From assembly GCF_045528445.1 (NCBI RefSeq), contig NZ_JBGQQU010000011.1:1-64000 (forward strand): a stretch of DNA of 64,000 nucleotides. Direction: 5' to 3'. This DNA is from Desemzia sp045528445 (GTDB taxonomy: Bacteria > Bacillota > Bacilli > Lactobacillales > Carnobacteriaceae). The position numbers and the translations under genes are program-made. The notes under the pieces were generated by a model. That model searched no databases and was not told the DNA's origin. It saw only the letters and a list, made by a program, of their open reading frames with translations. Of the stretch, positions 63,174 to 64,000 are shown one piece after another. Every line of letters starts with the position of its first letter. Position 1 is the stretch's first letter.

Positions 63174-64000
63174 TTATTCTACATTTGTACGTGAGATACA
63201 ATTTCGTTCTTTTATTGCTTCGACCAATTCGACTCCGATTTCATTTCCTTGTCTAATACATTGGCTAAGACCGTAACCTTCTAACCCATTCCCACCTATT
63301 AAGACCCCGGGATACTTTTCCTTTAAAAGAGGTCCAACGATTTCTTTCATATTTTTTTCCAAATCAACAGAGAATTGAGGAATAGCATCCGGCCATCGTT
63401 TGATGATACGGTAATTCGGCTTTTGGGTTATTCCAAGCATCATTTCTAAATCGTTTAAGATTTTTTCTTCAATTTCTTTATTGCTGAGTGAAACAATCAT
63501 GTCTTCACCTTTACGTCCAAAATTGACTGCCAGCAAAACTTCTTTTGAAGAATACAAGGTAGGCCATTTTTTCTTGAGAAATACAATAGAGGAAACAAAT
63601 GAATCATTCCTTCTAGGAGTGAGTATCCCAAATCCAGCAGGATAATTCTTTATTGCTTCTGGGTCAAAACTAAATACTATGTGTCCTACTGAAGCTGCTT
63701 TTATTTGAGAAAAATATTTTTTAAGTTCTTTATCTTTAAACAGCTTGCTGTATTCTGTCGTTGGAGTTGCCACACATATTGCACCAACCCTAACTTCTTC
63801 TTTAAGATTTATATTGAGAATATAAGTATTTTCTACTCCCGATTTGATTTCAACTACTTTTTTGCTGTATTGAATATGCGGCTTTAAAATTTCCTCTAAT
63901 TTATTCGTCAAAACAGAAAGCCCTTGTGCAAAGGTCGCATAGTTTCCAGATTGATCTTGCAACTCCGGATGATCCAACAAGGCTTTTTCAATACTGCCAT
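63174..64000 (-). CDS. Proto/coproporphyrinogen III oxidase, C-terminal part (5' end off window)
   Basis: This FAD-dependent oxidase of the HemY/CgoX family acts in late heme synthesis, converting coproporphyrinogen III to coproporphyrin III in Gram-positives. Only about the last 275 residues are present; the frame stays open to the right edge, so the FAD-binding N-terminus is outside. Visible family features are the substrate-domain stretch (GNYATFAQGLSVLTNKLEEIL), a VGAICVATPTTEYSKLF segment, and the C-terminal FAD loop (PGVLIGGNGLEGYGLSQCIRQG). A related amine oxidase role cannot be fully excluded. Confidence 0.85.
   Translation of the reverse strand, partial: GSIEKALLDHPELQDQSGNYATFAQGLSVLTNKLEEILKPHIQYSKKVVEIKSGVENTYILNINLKEEVRVGAICVATPTTEYSKLFKDKELKKYFSQIKAASVGHIVFSFDPEAIKNYPAGFGILTPRRNDSFVSSIVFLKKKWPTLYSSKEVLLAVNFGRKGEDMIVSLSNKEIEEKILNDLEMMLGITQKPNYRIIKRWPDAIPQFSVDLEKNMKEIVGPLLKEKYPGVLIGGNGLEGYGLSQCIRQGNEIGVELVEAIKERNCISRTNVE

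Noticed and set aside
1..64000. CRISPR array, prophage, toxin-antitoxin or defence island
   Set aside because: No regularly spaced repeats, phage structural genes, small paired toxin genes or restriction genes are seen; gene content is core housekeeping.

Overview
The window looks like ordinary chromosome from a low-GC Gram-positive of the order Lactobacillales, most like Carnobacteriaceae or Enterococcaceae by gene content. The evidence is a complete Firmicute division and cell-wall (dcw) cluster, a T-box leader before ileS, ClpE with a CtsR-type operator, the Spx/MecA/SpxH regulators, a BgsA/BgsB-like glycolipid pair, and a D-aspartate cell-wall cross-bridge locus. No species call is justified from sequence alone. 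I see no tRNA, rRNA, CRISPR array, prophage or intact insertion sequence.

Layout. 1-127 is the 3' end of a group II intron that continues off the left edge, abutting a cold-shock gene (196-396) that has a strong promoter and a leader of about 165 nt. 600-1460 is gene-free and holds two copies of a roughly 300 bp structured repeat; a third copy lies at 19361-19672. 1482-19025 (minus strand) is ileS with its T-box, then divIVA-ylmH-ylmG-sepF-yggS-ftsZ-ftsA-divIB-murG-murD-mraY-pbpB-ftsL-rsmH-mraZ, read from right to left. 19777-26973 (minus) is a housekeeping run for ribosome and tRNA maturation and NAD synthesis (DUF3397, rpmF, yceD, tmcAL, methyltransferase, rsfS, yqeK, nadD, yhbY, yqeH, yqeG). 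27082-30566 (minus) is racD-murE-asl, predicted to make D-aspartate, add L-Lys (or L-Orn) to the stem peptide and attach D-Asp to it. 30831-36772 holds a small DUF1797 gene, a beta-hydroxyacid dehydrogenase, two lipid glycosyltransferases, and ptsI-ptsH.

37371-40047 (plus) is clpE and a DUF1827 gene. 40458-48359 (minus) is prfC, nox, an AI-2E family permease, an M42 peptidase and topB. 48644-54504 is a GNAT gene, mgtE, a pseudouridine synthase, nadK and relQ, then a divergent CYTH gene and spxH. 54656-59240 (minus) is pepF, coiA, mecA and spx. 59616-64000 is a DUF3899 gene, trpS, lplA, a metallo-beta-lactamase fold protein, and a partial porphyrinogen oxidase gene cut by the right edge.

How the genes work together. 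The dcw block supplies lipid II synthesis, divisome assembly and septal transpeptidation. murE is not in that block; it sits with the racemase and D-Asp ligase, so stem-peptide residue 3 and its side chain are made from one operon. spx, spxH and mecA form a local set of ClpP-linked stress and competence regulators. The hunt found no convincing undescribed multi-gene system. The most interesting items are non-coding: the three-copy hairpin repeat and its association with terminators, the group II intron end, and a long hairpin between yhbY and nadD.
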